Of a stretch of 64,000 bases of DNA, positions 1 to 8,917 are shown piece by piece. Made by a program: the position numbers and the translations under genes. The stretch is from Roseburia intestinalis L1-82 (GTDB lineage: Bacteria; Bacillota; Clostridia; Lachnospirales; Lachnospiraceae): contig NZ_LR027880.1 in NCBI RefSeq assembly GCF_900537995.1, positions 2,302,001-2,366,000 of the forward strand, read 5' to 3'. Within the stretch, counting starts at the first letter, position 1, and the number at the start of each line of letters is the position of its first letter. The notes beneath the pieces were generated by a model. The model did not search any database and was not told where the DNA came from. It saw nothing but the letters and a program-made list of their open reading frames with translations.

Positions 1-680
1 ATCACAAGCCACAGGTGATCAAAATGATCATCGGTTTACTCTACACGATCATCGGTCTGATCCTTTTCTTAACCGGTGTAAACGTCGGATTTGCTCCTGT
101 TGGAAGTCTTCTTGGAAGCAGTCTTGCCGGCCAGCCGTGGAAATGGATTTTAATCCCGATCGGTGCCTTGATCGGTTACTATATCGTAAAAGCAGAGCCT
201 GCGGTCCAGGTATTAAACCGTCAGGTTGAGGACGTCACAAACGGCTCTATTTCCAGAGATACCATGAATTTAAGCCTGTCGATCGGTGTATCTGCCTCCG
301 TTGCACTTGCATTGCTTCGTGTTCTTACCGGTTTAAACATTTACTGGCTTTTAATCCCGGGATACCTGATTGCACTGATTCTGACAAGATTTGTACCAAA
401 AGTATTTGTCGGCATTGCCTTCGACTCCGGCGGTGTTGCGAGTGGTCCTATGACTTCCACTTTTCTGCTCCCGCTTGCCATGGGTGCATGTACCGCGATC
501 GGAGGAAATGTAGTCACAGATGCTTTCGGAGTTGTTGCGATGGTTGCCATGGCACCACTTATTGCAGTTCAGGTCATGGGTGTCTCCTATAATATGAAAT
601 TAAAGAAAGCAAGTACCCCTGCCGCCGCCATCATTGGCATTGACGACAATGAAATTCTGGATTTTGAGGAGGATTTTTAA
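1..680 (+). CDS. DUF1538 family membrane protein, C-terminal part (cut by window start)
   Basis: The reading frame is open from the first bases and the first possible start (GTG at 15) is probably internal. About 220 residues are visible. They are strongly hydrophobic with at least five membrane segments. The glycine-rich 'FDSGGVASGPMTS' and 'GGNVVTDAFG' stretches match my memory of DUF1538 proteins, which are inner-membrane proteins with two related halves of about 250 residues; this is the second half. The substrate is unknown. The next gene follows after 2 nt and encodes a P-II-like protein, which suggests that a nucleotide-sensing partner controls the transporter. The tail (IGIDDNEILDFEEDF) is acidic. 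Confidence 0.8.
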   Translation, partial: HKPQVIKMIIGLLYTIIGLILFLTGVNVGFAPVGSLLGSSLAGQPWKWILIPIGALIGYYIVKAEPAVQVLNRQVEDVTNGSISRDTMNLSLSIGVSASVALALLRVLTGLNIYWLLIPGYLIALILTRFVPKVFVGIAFDSGGVASGPMTSTFLLPLAMGACTAIGGNVVTDAFGVVAMVAMAPLIAVQVMGVSYNMKLKKASTPAAAIIGIDDNEILDFEEDF

Positions 681-682
681 CG

Positions 683-1378
683 ATGCAGGAACAGAAAAAA
701 CGAGAAGCTTACCGCTGCCTTGTAATTATCACAGACTCCCATATCAGAGAGCAATTATGCGAATTTTTAGCAGATTCCCATATACCGGTCTACTATCAGA
801 TGCATGGGATCGGCACAGCCAGTTCAGAATGGTTAGAATTATGCGGTCTTGGAAGTATCCAGAAAAGTATCACACTCTGTTTTATTCCAAACGGACGCAA
901 AAAAATTCTGCTCGCTGAAATGAATCAGGCATTGAGCCTTCATAAAAAAGGAACCGGTATTGCCGTCAGTATTCCCATGAACGGCATGCAGGGATTTCTA
1001 TATAAACTTTTAAACGAGCACACCGCAGAATCAGACGGCGAAGAAGTTGAAAAGGAAGTGAAAAAGATGAATGAACCAATTACACATGCTATGATACTTG
1101 TAACAATCAATCAGGGATACAGTGACGCTGTCATGAACACCGCGCGCGCTGCCGGTGCAACCGGAGGCACGATCTTAAAAGGTCTGCGCTGCAGTCCCGG
1201 AAAATCGGCTGTCATCTTCGGCATCACGATCCAGGAAGAACAGGAAATCGTCGCAATCGTTGTACCAAAAGATAAAAAAACAGAGATCATGCAGGCGATC
1301 AGCTCTGCTCATGGAATGGACTCTCCTGCCCATGGTGTTGCCTTTTCCCTGCCAGTGGACGGAATTATGGGATTGTAA
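683..1378 (+). CDS. Tandem P-II-like signalling protein
   Basis: A 231-residue protein with two P-II-like (GlnB-fold) halves, about residues 8-105 and 132-231, joined by an acidic Glu/Lys linker. The halves end in similar motifs, 'IPMNGMQGF' and 'LPVDGIMGL', which supports an internal duplication. The second half has the 'GATGGTILKG' stretch typical of the P-II family. Classical P-II proteins bind ATP/ADP and 2-oxoglutarate and gate transporters such as AmtB. Here the partner is probably the DUF1538 protein encoded 2 nt upstream. The GAGGAGG ribosome site (666-672) lies within the upstream gene, so translation is probably coupled. A bidirectional terminator follows. The ligand is not predictable from sequence. 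Confidence 0.75.
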   Translation: MQEQKKREAYRCLVIITDSHIREQLCEFLADSHIPVYYQMHGIGTASSEWLELCGLGSIQKSITLCFIPNGRKKILLAEMNQALSLHKKGTGIAVSIPMNGMQGFLYKLLNEHTAESDGEEVEKEVKKMNEPITHAMILVTINQGYSDAVMNTARAAGATGGTILKGLRCSPGKSAVIFGITIQEEQEIVAIVVPKDKKTEIMQAISSAHGMDSPAHGVAFSLPVDGIMGL

Positions 1379-1411
1379 TGCCGATGAGGCCATTCTATTG
1401 TCAGGTATTAC

Positions 1412-1460
1412 AAAAAAGAACTGCACGTTAATAACTATCTTTAACATACAGTTCTTTTTT
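1412..1460. terminator. Bidirectional terminator between P-II gene and pnp
   Basis: A 12-bp arm 'aaaaaagaactg' (1412-1423) and its exact complement (1449-1460) enclose a loop with an inner gttaa/ttaac pair. A-run and T-run flanks make it work on both strands, which fits the convergent genes on either side. Confidence 0.8.
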
Positions 1461-1517
1461 CAAATCCATATATCTTGTATATAGATTATTTATAATTTTT
1501 AAACTATTTGTTTTTTC

Positions 1518-3611
1518 TTATGCCTCTGCCGGAACATCCTTCATAGAGAAGCTGATGCGTCCCATCTTGTCTTTTCCAAGGCAGACAACTTTTACTTTAT
1601 CTCCTAATGTCAGGACATCCTCCACACGATTGATACGCTCTTTGGAAATCTTGGAAATATGAACCATTCCCTCTTTACCCGGAGCAAATTCAACAAATGC
1701 GCCAAATTCTTTGATGCTTACAACAGTACCAGTAAAGATCTGTCCCTCTGCAAAGTCAGTGGTGATAATCTTGATCATTTCGATTGCTTTGTTCATCATC
1801 TCTGCGTCTGTGCCACATACAGATACAGCACCGTCATCGGTAATGTCGATCTTAACGCCTGTGCGGTCAATGATCTCGTTGATCGTCTTTCCTCTCTGTC
1901 CGACTACATCACCGATCTTGTCCGGATTGATCTGGATCTGAACGATCTTCGGTGCGAATGTGCTGACTTCTTTTCTCGGCTCCTCGATTGCTTTTGACAT
2001 AACCTCATCCATGATGTAGATTCTTGCCTCTCTCGCACGTCCGATTGCTTCCTCAACGATCGGTCTTGTAAGACCATGGATCTTGATATCCATCTGGATT
2101 GCTGTGATACCTTTGTGTGTACCGGTTACCTTAAAGTCCATATCTCCGAAGAAATCCTCAAGACCCTGGATATCCGTAAGAACAAGGTAATCATCATCTG
2201 TGTCACCGGTAACAAGACCACAGGAAATACCTGCAACCATTGCTTTTAACGGAACACCTGCTGCCATTAAAGACATACAGGATGCACAGGTGGAAGCCAT
2301 GGAAGTAGATCCATTTGACTCAAATGTCTCGGATACGGCACGGATCGCATATGGGAACTCCTCCTCAGAAGGAAGTACTGCCATAAGTGCTTTCTCAGCC
2401 AGTGCACCGTGACCGATCTCACGGCGTCCCGGTCCACGGGAAACTTTTGTCTCACCTACAGAATATGCAGGGAAGTTGTACTGATGGATATATCTCTTTG
2501 TTGTGATGTTCTCATCTAATCCGTCGATCTTCTGTACCTCAGAAAGCGGAGCTAATGTGACAACATCACAGATCTGTGTCTGTCCACGGGTAAACATTGC
2601 AGAACCATGCACTCTAGGAATCAGGTCAACCTCAGCTGCAAGCGGACGGATCTGGTTGATTGCACGGCCATCCGGACGTTTGTGGTCTTTTAAGATCATC
2701 TTGCGGACAGTCTTTTTCTGATACTGGTAAACAGCCTCGCCAAGCACTGCCAACCACTCTTCGTTATCTGCGAATGCCTCAGCAAGTTTATCTGTGATCT
2801 CACGGATGTTCTCTTCACGTTTCTGTTTCTCATCGGTAAATACAGCTTCTTCCATCTGCTCCGGTGTTACGATCTCTTTGATTGCAGCAAACATCTCTTC
2901 CGGGATTGCACAGCTTGTATACTCATGTTTTGGCTTACCAACCTCTTCTACGATATGGTTGATGAAAGCGATGATTGTCTGGTTCACATCATGACATTTA
3001 TAGATTGCCTCGATCATCTTCTCTTCCGGAATCTCATTTGCACCAGCTTCGATCATGATGACTTTCTCAGCGGTAGATGCAACGGTAAGCTGTAAATCAC
3101 CGGTATCCCATACTTTCTGGGAAGGATTGATAATAAACTCGCCATCTACCATACCCATCTGTGTCATGGCACAAGGACCTGCAAACGGGATATCAGAAAT
3201 GGTAACTGCAAGTGCGGAACCGATCATTGCAACAACTTCCGGACGGCACTCCGGGTCAACAGACATAACCATGTTGTTGATGGTAACGTCGTTGCGGTAA
3301 TCCTTCGGGAATAACGGACGCATCGGGCGGTCGATAACACGGGAAGTAAGGATTGCATTCTCGGATGCCTTACCTTCTCTCTTGTTAAATCCACCAGGGA
3401 TTTTTCCGACTGCATACATTTTCTCTTCGTACTCAACGCTGAGCGGGAAGAAATCGACTCCGTCTCTCGGCTTGTCCGATGCGGTAGCAGTAGATAAAAC
3501 TGTTGTCTCACCGTATTTTAATAATGCGGCTCCGTTTGCCTGGGCACATACTCTGCCGATATCTACGGTCAGTGTTCTGCCTGCAAGTTCCATTGAAAAA
3601 CTTTTATACAT
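1518..3611 (-). CDS. pnp: Polyribonucleotide nucleotidyltransferase (PNPase)
   Basis: Phosphorolytic 3'-5' exoribonuclease of RNA turnover. The 697-residue product has the usual length and order: RNase PH domain 1 (about 10-140), linker, RNase PH domain 2 (about 320-460), KH domain with the GxxG loop 'GQRG' (about 560-615) and a C-terminal S1 domain (about 620-695, 'GTVVSIKEFGAFVEF'). I start it at the ATG at 3611 (MYKSFSMEL), preceded by AAAGGAG; the open frame extends further to 3677 but that part has no family resemblance. It lies downstream of rpsO on the same strand, the classical rpsO-pnp order, separated by a hairpin-rich spacer. Confidence 0.97.
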   Translation of the reverse strand: MYKSFSMELAGRTLTVDIGRVCAQANGAALLKYGETTVLSTATASDKPRDGVDFFPLSVEYEEKMYAVGKIPGGFNKREGKASENAILTSRVIDRPMRPLFPKDYRNDVTINNMVMSVDPECRPEVVAMIGSALAVTISDIPFAGPCAMTQMGMVDGEFIINPSQKVWDTGDLQLTVASTAEKVIMIEAGANEIPEEKMIEAIYKCHDVNQTIIAFINHIVEEVGKPKHEYTSCAIPEEMFAAIKEIVTPEQMEEAVFTDEKQKREENIREITDKLAEAFADNEEWLAVLGEAVYQYQKKTVRKMILKDHKRPDGRAINQIRPLAAEVDLIPRVHGSAMFTRGQTQICDVVTLAPLSEVQKIDGLDENITTKRYIHQYNFPAYSVGETKVSRGPGRREIGHGALAEKALMAVLPSEEEFPYAIRAVSETFESNGSTSMASTCASCMSLMAAGVPLKAMVAGISCGLVTGDTDDDYLVLTDIQGLEDFFGDMDFKVTGTHKGITAIQMDIKIHGLTRPIVEEAIGRAREARIYIMDEVMSKAIEEPRKEVSTFAPKIVQIQINPDKIGDVVGQRGKTINEIIDRTGVKIDITDDGAVSVCGTDAEMMNKAIEMIKIITTDFAEGQIFTGTVVSIKEFGAFVEFAPGKEGMVHISKISKERINRVEDVLTLGDKVKVVCLGKDKMGRISFSMKDVPAEA

Positions 3612-3724
3612 GCGTTTTCTCCTTTTCTCTGTGGAGACAGAAGCACCGAAACTACTGAAAAATCCACGACCTCTCATACATTTTTCAGTGGTCTCGGAAA
3701 TATACTTCTGCCTTTGGCAAAGAA

Positions 3725-3860
3725 CCTGTTTTCACAGGATTCTTTCTTATTTTAACTGAAAATCGAGTGGAGTAAGTCTCCACTCGATAAAACCGTATGA
3801 AAACAGATTCCATACGGTATCCATACATGCCAGCCTCCATGCGGAAGCGGCTCTGTATGG
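3725..3860 (-). other. Chain of stem-loops in the rpsO-pnp spacer
   Basis: Four successive perfect inverted repeats lie between rpsO and pnp: cctgt/acagg (3725-3738), cgagtggag/ctccactcg (3764-3786), accgtatg/catacggt (3792-3818) and ccataca/tgtatgg (3821-3860). The second could be a weak terminator on the minus strand (followed by ATTTTC). In E. coli this spacer carries the rpsO terminator and an RNase III processing site controlling pnp; a similar role is inferred, not shown. Confidence 0.6.
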
Positions 3861-3868
3861 AGAAGATC

Positions 3869-4135
3869 TTATTTTCTAAGACCTAAGCGCTCAATTAAGG
3901 AACGATATCTTTCGATATCAACTTTCTTTAAGTATGCCAGTAAACCACGTCTCTGACCAACCATCTTTAAAAGACCACGTCTTGAATGATAGTCGTTTTT
4001 GTTCTCAGCAAGATGAGCATTTAACTCCTCGATACGTGCTGTTAAGATAGCGATCTGAACTTCCGGTGAACCTGTATCTCCCGGTGTTCTGCCATACTCT
4101 GCGATAATTGCCTGTTTCTTTTCCTTTGCGATCAT
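3869..4135 (-). CDS. rpsO: 30S ribosomal protein S15
   Basis: An 88-residue protein of the standard S15 length. It carries the conserved '[17 protein letters not shown]' core that binds the 16S rRNA three-way junction and ends in 'LIERLGLRK'. It is a primary assembly protein of the small-subunit platform. The start at 4135 follows an AAGGAGG box. A clear sigma-A promoter and a structured leader of about 100 nt lie upstream, so S15 may control its own translation through the leader, as in other bacteria. Confidence 0.98.
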   Translation of the reverse strand: MIAKEKKQAIIAEYGRTPGDTGSPEVQIAILTARIEELNAHLAENKNDYHSRRGLLKMVGQRRGLLAYLKKVDIERYRSLIERLGLRK

Positions 4136-4246
4136 GTTATGATCCTCCTTTTCTTATTAAACGCCCGTTCCGGCTGTGCCGGGATATGATACTCAGTAAA
4201 AGGTCGGAGTGTCCATCTACCGAATATGGGCTAAACTCATACTCCG
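4136..4246 (-). promoter_or_regulatory. Structured 5' leader of rpsO (candidate S15 operator)
   Basis: The approximately 105-nt untranslated leader contains the inverted repeat cggagt/actccg (4205-4210 with 4241-4246) right at the predicted transcript start, and a GC-rich ccggc/gccgg hairpin nearer the ribosome site. S15 binds leader RNAs of varied structure in different phyla. Assignment as an S15-binding leader is an inference from position and folding. Confidence 0.4.
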
Positions 4247-4248
4247 CT

Positions 4249-4277
4249 ATTATAGCATGGGTTGTTTCTGTTGTAAA
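4249..4277 (-). promoter_or_regulatory. Sigma-A promoter of rpsO
   Basis: On the minus strand there is TTTACA (4272-4277), a 17-nt spacer and a perfect TATAAT (4249-4254). It lies about 110 nt upstream of the rpsO start. Confidence 0.8.
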
Positions 4278-4286
4278 TGCCTAAAT

Positions 4287-5498
4287 TTAATTATTGATCA
4301 CACGGACTACTTTGACCGGTGTTCTATAGTATGCTCCTGAGATCTTGATACCGGACTTCGGTGAACTTGCATGTACCACACGGCCGCCTCCAATATAAAT
4401 AGCCACATGATTGATACTGCTTCCGTTGCCGTAGAAGAAAAGATCTCCCGGCTGTGCATCCGATGCGGAAATCTTTGTACCACAGTTTGCCTGTGCTCTT
4501 GAAGAATGTGGAAGTGAAATGCCATAGTTGGCAAATACGCTCATGACAAATCCGGAACAGTCCGCCCCTCTTGTCAGACTGGTTCCACCCCATACATACG
4601 GGTTTCCGACAAACTGTGTTGCATAGGAAACAAGGGATACACGGACATCCGATACACCCTGTCCATAACGGACTTCTGTCATAGTCTGTGCCTTCGGAAG
4701 TTCGGTTGCAATGCTGACATAGTCTGAAGAGACATATCCCTCATCACTGTCGACATTGATCTTTACCCAGCCGTCAAGGACTTCAAGAACCTCAAGTTCC
4801 TCACCCTCCGGCATCATGGTGATGACATGGCTGTCTGTGTTTGTCTCGTCACGGACATAAAGCGTGGTCGTCGTTACGGTTGCAACTGTCTGCTTTACTT
4901 CCTGTGCCTTTGCGATCGCTGCTTCGCCGGTCAGAAGATATTCTGATTTTACATATCCTTTTACTTTTCCGGACTCGATCTGTGTCCAGTCACCATCTGT
5001 TCCAATAATCTCACATCCTGCATTGTTTGGCAGCTTTCCAACAATCTCTGCCTCTGTTCCCGGAACTTCACGGACATTAATATTGCCATCTGCCTGTGCG
5101 ATTCCCAGATTTGTGTATCCAAATGCACTGGCTGCCTCTGCAAGCGCCTGTGCCTGTTTTTCTTCCTCTGTTTGTGTCTCATCTTCCTGACCGGATGCAG
5201 TCATATCACGGTCGGATTCTGAAACACTGACCATATCTGCTGCGGTAACAGAAAGGTAATCCGACATCACATCAGTAACACCGGATGCAAGATCCGTACC
5301 CTGTTTTGTATAATTTTCCATCTGTTCTGCCAATGTGGAAGACACCCCCGCAGACACTTCATGTATCTGGGAATCTGTGCTCTCTGCCATTACTTCCTGT
5401 GTGTCTTTCACACCCGGCTTTCCATCAATATAAGCTGTTGAAAATACAAGAGAACCGGCTGCAAGAAGTCCGGCTGCCTTAACCCATTTTGCTTTCAT
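4287..5498 (-). CDS. Secreted NlpC/P60 peptidoglycan endopeptidase with two SH3b domains
   Basis: A 403-residue exported cell-wall hydrolase. The start at 5498 gives an N-terminal signal peptide (MKAKWVKAAGLLAAGSLVFS), then a low-complexity Ser/Thr/Gln/Glu stretch, two bacterial SH3 domains (about 125-185, 'GNINVREVPG'; about 200-262, 'TTLYVRDETN') and a C-terminal NlpC/P60 domain. The catalytic Cys is in 'GADCSGF' and the His in 'INHVAIYIGG'; a further His in 'VVHASS' is present. The family cleaves D-gamma-Glu-diaminopimelate bonds in stem peptides. An upstream in-frame ATG at 5540 would block the signal peptide and is rejected. Confidence 0.9.
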   Translation of the reverse strand: MKAKWVKAAGLLAAGSLVFSTAYIDGKPGVKDTQEVMAESTDSQIHEVSAGVSSTLAEQMENYTKQGTDLASGVTDVMSDYLSVTAADMVSVSESDRDMTASGQEDETQTEEEKQAQALAEAASAFGYTNLGIAQADGNINVREVPGTEAEIVGKLPNNAGCEIIGTDGDWTQIESGKVKGYVKSEYLLTGEAAIAKAQEVKQTVATVTTTTLYVRDETNTDSHVITMMPEGEELEVLEVLDGWVKINVDSDEGYVSSDYVSIATELPKAQTMTEVRYGQGVSDVRVSLVSYATQFVGNPYVWGGTSLTRGADCSGFVMSVFANYGISLPHSSRAQANCGTKISASDAQPGDLFFYGNGSSINHVAIYIGGGRVVHASSPKSGIKISGAYYRTPVKVVRVINN

Positions 5499-5605
5499 AT
5501 CCGTACCTTTCCAAAGAATCCTGAATACTTCGTTTATCAATACCGCTCAAGTATAGCAGTCATTTTTTACAATGTCAACATATTTATGTAATATTTCCGT
5601 AATAT

Positions 5606-6535
5606 TTAGGATTCATTTTTCTCGAACCATGCCCTCGCATATGCAATATTATTCTGCATTTCCTCTTTTAAAGCCTCGATGGATGAAAATTTCCGTTCCT
5701 CCCGGATTCTTGTCAAGAACTCGACCGTCACTACTTTGCCGTAAAGATCCCCGGCAAAATCCAGAAGATGTGTCTCAACACCGACCGGATTTTTTCCTTC
5801 AATCGTCGGTTTCACCCCAACGTTTGTAACGCCACGGTAGCTCCGGTCGCCAAGCCGCACTTCTGTCACATAGACACCACTCTCCGGAAGCAGTTTTTCC
5901 TCCGGCGGAATCTGGTTGATCGTCGGGATTCCAAGTTTCGTGCTGCCTAAATGTCTTCCGTGAAGGATCTCCCCTGTCACAAAATAGTGATACCCTAACA
6001 GATGATTTGCCTTCTCAATATTGCCCTTTGCAATCTCTTCCCGGACAAATGTGCTGCTGATATCTCTCTTATCTTCCTGCATTTTATCGATCACAAGCAC
6101 TTCATAGCCATACTTGTCCGATAAATCTTTCAACATGTGATAATCGCCCCTGCGATTGTGCCCAAAGTGGAAATCAGAACCAACCACAAAACACTTTACA
6201 TGAAGCTGATGCACGATCTTGGCAATGAAATCTTCTGGTTCCATGCACATGATCTCTTTTGTAAACGGACACTCGACCAGATAGTCGATCCCAATCTGCT
6301 CAAAGATATGCATTTTTTCTTCATTGGTTGTTAAAACTTTCGCCTCAACCTGTTCCACACTTTTCCGTGGTGGAATATTAAATGTGAATATGACCGCTGC
6401 AAGTCCCGCTTCCTTTTTGGATGCCAGATGTTCCATCAGGAGTTCATGGCCTCTGTGTATCCCGTCAAATTTTCCAAGTGAAAGTACGGTTGGCTCTTCA
6501 ATATAAAATTCGGTTGTGTTTTTCAGATATTTCAT
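5606..6535 (-). CDS. ribF: Bifunctional riboflavin kinase / FAD synthetase
   Basis: Makes FMN from riboflavin and then FAD. The 309-residue protein has an N-terminal nucleotidyltransferase domain (about 15-180, 'GKFDGIHRGHELL' with the HxGH-like motif; 'VGSDFHFGHNRRGD') and a C-terminal flavokinase domain (about 185-305, 'GRHLGSTKLGIPTIN'). Its start overlaps the truB stop in an ATGA, so the two are translationally coupled. It is the last gene of the rimP-nusA-infB operon. Confidence 0.96.
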   Translation of the reverse strand: MKYLKNTTEFYIEEPTVLSLGKFDGIHRGHELLMEHLASKKEAGLAAVIFTFNIPPRKSVEQVEAKVLTTNEEKMHIFEQIGIDYLVECPFTKEIMCMEPEDFIAKIVHQLHVKCFVVGSDFHFGHNRRGDYHMLKDLSDKYGYEVLVIDKMQEDKRDISSTFVREEIAKGNIEKANHLLGYHYFVTGEILHGRHLGSTKLGIPTINQIPPEEKLLPESGVYVTEVRLGDRSYRGVTNVGVKPTIEGKNPVGVETHLLDFAGDLYGKVVTVEFLTRIREERKFSSIEALKEEMQNNIAYARAWFEKNES

Positions 6536-7467
6536 GCTTCCATAAACAATTTTACCGGTTTATAATCTCCGTGTATCTCGGAGTACTCATATATCCCGAT
6601 AAAACGCCCTTCTTCATCATAAATACGGACCTTCTGCTGTTCCCAGTCTTTCTGATAAGAAACAAACATGTCTTTTTTCATCCGGTTTCCATTATATAAC
6701 AGTTTGTTCCATTCTTTGCAGATCACCGCTTTTTTATACTGTAAAAATACGGAATCAACCGCATAAATAAAATCAAACATCTCTGCGTTCCACTGTTCTG
6801 ACTGTGTCTGTCCTGCCGCTTTTTGTACACGTTCTTCGATCTCTGAGAGGCGAAGCGCATCCTGTACACAAAATTCAGATACCTTTGTGCGCAGCAAGGA
6901 TTCCATACATGCTCCACAGGAAAGTTTCTCACCGATGTCCTGACATAATGTACGGATATAAGTTCCCTTTGAGCAGCGCACACGCATACAGACCCGGGGC
7001 AGTTCCATTTTAATAATCTCAATGGAATAGAGCTGAACCGGTCTTGCCTGACGTTCCACCGTCACACCGGCCCTTGCGAGATCGCACAGTTTCTTTCCGT
7101 TCACTTTTAATGCAGAATACATCGGCGGAACCTGCATGTATTCCCCTGTGAAAGAAAGAACTGCCTCTTTTACCTGCTCTTCCGTTACTTCTACCGGATG
7201 TTCCTCTAAAACAGTTCCCGTGGTATCCTGCGTGTCTGTCACCTTTCCAAGCAGCATCACCGCAACGTATTCTTTGTTTTTGTCCGTCAAAAGGTCGCAG
7301 ACTTTTGTCGCTTTACCAAGACACACAGGAAGCACCCCCTCCGCATCCGGATCGAGTGTCCCTGTGTGTCCGATTTTCTTTGTTTTTAAAATACCTCTTA
7401 GTTTTGCGACCACATCAAAGGATGTATATCCTTTTTCTTTGTATACATTGATAATTCCGTTAATCAT
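6532..7467 (-). CDS. truB: tRNA pseudouridine(55) synthase
   Basis: Isomerises U55 of the tRNA T-loop. It has 311 residues from the chosen start at 7467 (MINGIINVYKEKGYTS, the canonical TruB beginning); the open frame runs to 7506 but the extra residues are not family-like. The catalytic Asp is in 'GHTGTLDPDAEGVLP', and 'KGTYIRTLCQDIG' is present. The C-terminal part, about 80 residues, is PUA-like. The gene overlaps ribF by 4 nt. Confidence 0.95.
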   Translation of the reverse strand: MINGIINVYKEKGYTSFDVVAKLRGILKTKKIGHTGTLDPDAEGVLPVCLGKATKVCDLLTDKNKEYVAVMLLGKVTDTQDTTGTVLEEHPVEVTEEQVKEAVLSFTGEYMQVPPMYSALKVNGKKLCDLARAGVTVERQARPVQLYSIEIIKMELPRVCMRVRCSKGTYIRTLCQDIGEKLSCGACMESLLRTKVSEFCVQDALRLSEIEERVQKAAGQTQSEQWNAEMFDFIYAVDSVFLQYKKAVICKEWNKLLYNGNRMKKDMFVSYQKDWEQQKVRIYDEEGRFIGIYEYSEIHGDYKPVKLFMEA

Positions 7468-7533
7468 AAATTTTCCCGTCTCATGTACAGCCGTCATTTT
7501 CTGCAATCTGAAAATTTCAGGCTGCCTGTATCG

Positions 7534-8487
7534 TTAATCTGTGATCTGTTCTCTGATATCTTCAATAATTTCATTCAGCCGTTTTTCTGGATCTCCCGCC
7601 ACGGAAAAACCTGCTGCCCTGACATGTCCGCCACCGCCATATTTTGCTGCGATCTTTGCAACATCCACATAACTTGCAGAACGAGTGCTGACTTTATAAT
7701 TTTCTTCATCTGTCTGGTATAAAAAGACTGCTGCTTCCACGTCCTTTGTCACGCGAAGCTGGCTGACGATCCCGTCTAAATGTTTCGGAAGAACATTGTA
7801 TTCTCTCATTTCCTCTGCAGTTATGATACTCGAGATGCATTTTCCATCCAGATGCAGCTTACTTTTTACCAGCGCAAGTCCCATGATACGGTTCTGCTCA
7901 TAGGTTTTTGTAAAAAACGTCTGATCCACGATCTTCGGGAAATCAATGCCCATTCCCATCAGAACACCTGCTGCCTCCATCGTTTTTTCCGATGTGCAGG
8001 AATACTGGAACACACCGGTATCATGGATGATTCCGGTATAAATGCATTCTGCGATCTCTTTGGTCAGACGTTCTCTCGGGATCAGTTCAAATACCAGTTC
8101 CGACGCAGAACTCGCCTGCGGGAAAATATAGTTTTCATCCGCAAAACTCTGGTTACTGATATGATGATCGATACACGCTGTTTTTTTTGCATGCTCAAAA
8201 TATTTTGCCGCGTCTCCAAGTCTGCCCAGATCCCCGCAGTCCTGTGCGATAAACAGATCAAACTCTTTATCTGCAGTGCAGTCGCTTATGATCTTATCCG
8301 CATTTTTCATAAATTTGAAAATATTGGGTATCGGCTGCAGATACAGGCTGACTTCGATCTGCGGGTAATATGTCGTAATATAGTTATAGGTTGCAAGGCA
8401 GGAGCCTACGCAGTCCCCATCCGGTCTGATATGACCTGCAATGGCAGCTGTTTTTACTCCCGCGAAAAGTTCATCGAGACTTTTCAT
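7534..8487 (-). CDS. nrnA: DHH/DHHA1 oligoribonuclease and pAp phosphatase
   Basis: A 317-residue NrnA-type phosphoesterase. Motifs in order are 'HIRPDGDCVGS', 'DCGD', 'DHHISNQ' (the DHH motif), 'HDTGVFQY', and a C-terminal DHHA1 'GGGGHVRAAGFS'. The family degrades nanoRNA and 3'-phosphoadenosine phosphate using Mn. I prefer the ATG at 8487, which has GGAGGAG at good spacing; that box would be coding if the upstream ATG at 8505 were used. It sits between rbfA and truB, its usual place in Firmicutes. Confidence 0.93.
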   Translation of the reverse strand: MKSLDELFAGVKTAAIAGHIRPDGDCVGSCLATYNYITTYYPQIEVSLYLQPIPNIFKFMKNADKIISDCTADKEFDLFIAQDCGDLGRLGDAAKYFEHAKKTACIDHHISNQSFADENYIFPQASSASELVFELIPRERLTKEIAECIYTGIIHDTGVFQYSCTSEKTMEAAGVLMGMGIDFPKIVDQTFFTKTYEQNRIMGLALVKSKLHLDGKCISSIITAEEMREYNVLPKHLDGIVSQLRVTKDVEAAVFLYQTDEENYKVSTRSASYVDVAKIAAKYGGGGHVRAAGFSVAGDPEKRLNEIIEDIREQITD

Positions 8488-8525
8488 GTTCTCCTCCATC
8501 CCCAAATATACGCTTTTCGTTTGTC

Positions 8526-8906
8526 TTATTCCTCTGCGTCATCTTCGCTTTTGATATCTTTTGTGACCTCGTCGATCATTTTAGACATCTTTACACCATA
8601 TTCAATCGACTGGTCTAACACGAAACGGATCTCCGGTGTATTGCGCAGATTTACTGTTTTCGCAAGTTTGCTGCGGATAAATCCCTCCGCGCTCTTTAAC
8701 CCTGCAAGTGTTTTTGCCTGGGATTCTTCATCTCCTAAAACACTGATATATGCTTTACATGTTTTTAAATCCGGTGCAACTTCCACTGCCACAACGCTTG
8801 TCAGCGGGTTGATCCGCGGGTCTTTGATCTCCCCGCGGATGATATTGGAAAGTTCGCGCTGCACCTCTCCATTGATCCTGGTATTTTTAATACTGTTTTT
8901 TCTCAT
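8526..8906 (-). CDS. rbfA: Ribosome-binding factor A
   Basis: A 126-residue 30S maturation and cold-shock factor with the KH-like RbfA fold. Characteristic pieces are 'RINGEVQRELSNIIRGEIKDPRI' near the N-terminus (quoted in part), 'CKAYISVLGDEE' and 'PEIRFVLDQSIEYG'. It has an acidic tail 'EDDAEE'. RBS AGAGG. It lies 11 nt downstream of infB. Confidence 0.96.
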   Translation of the reverse strand: MRKNSIKNTRINGEVQRELSNIIRGEIKDPRINPLTSVVAVEVAPDLKTCKAYISVLGDEESQAKTLAGLKSAEGFIRSKLAKTVNLRNTPEIRFVLDQSIEYGVKMSKMIDEVTKDIKSEDDAEE

Positions 8907-8917
8907 TTTATAACCTC

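Noticed and set aside
7780..8913. 377-codon open frame on the plus strand opposite nrnA and rbfA
   Set aside because: It lies entirely antisense to two well-supported genes, has Cys/His/Arg-rich composition typical of shadow frames, and no ribosome site.
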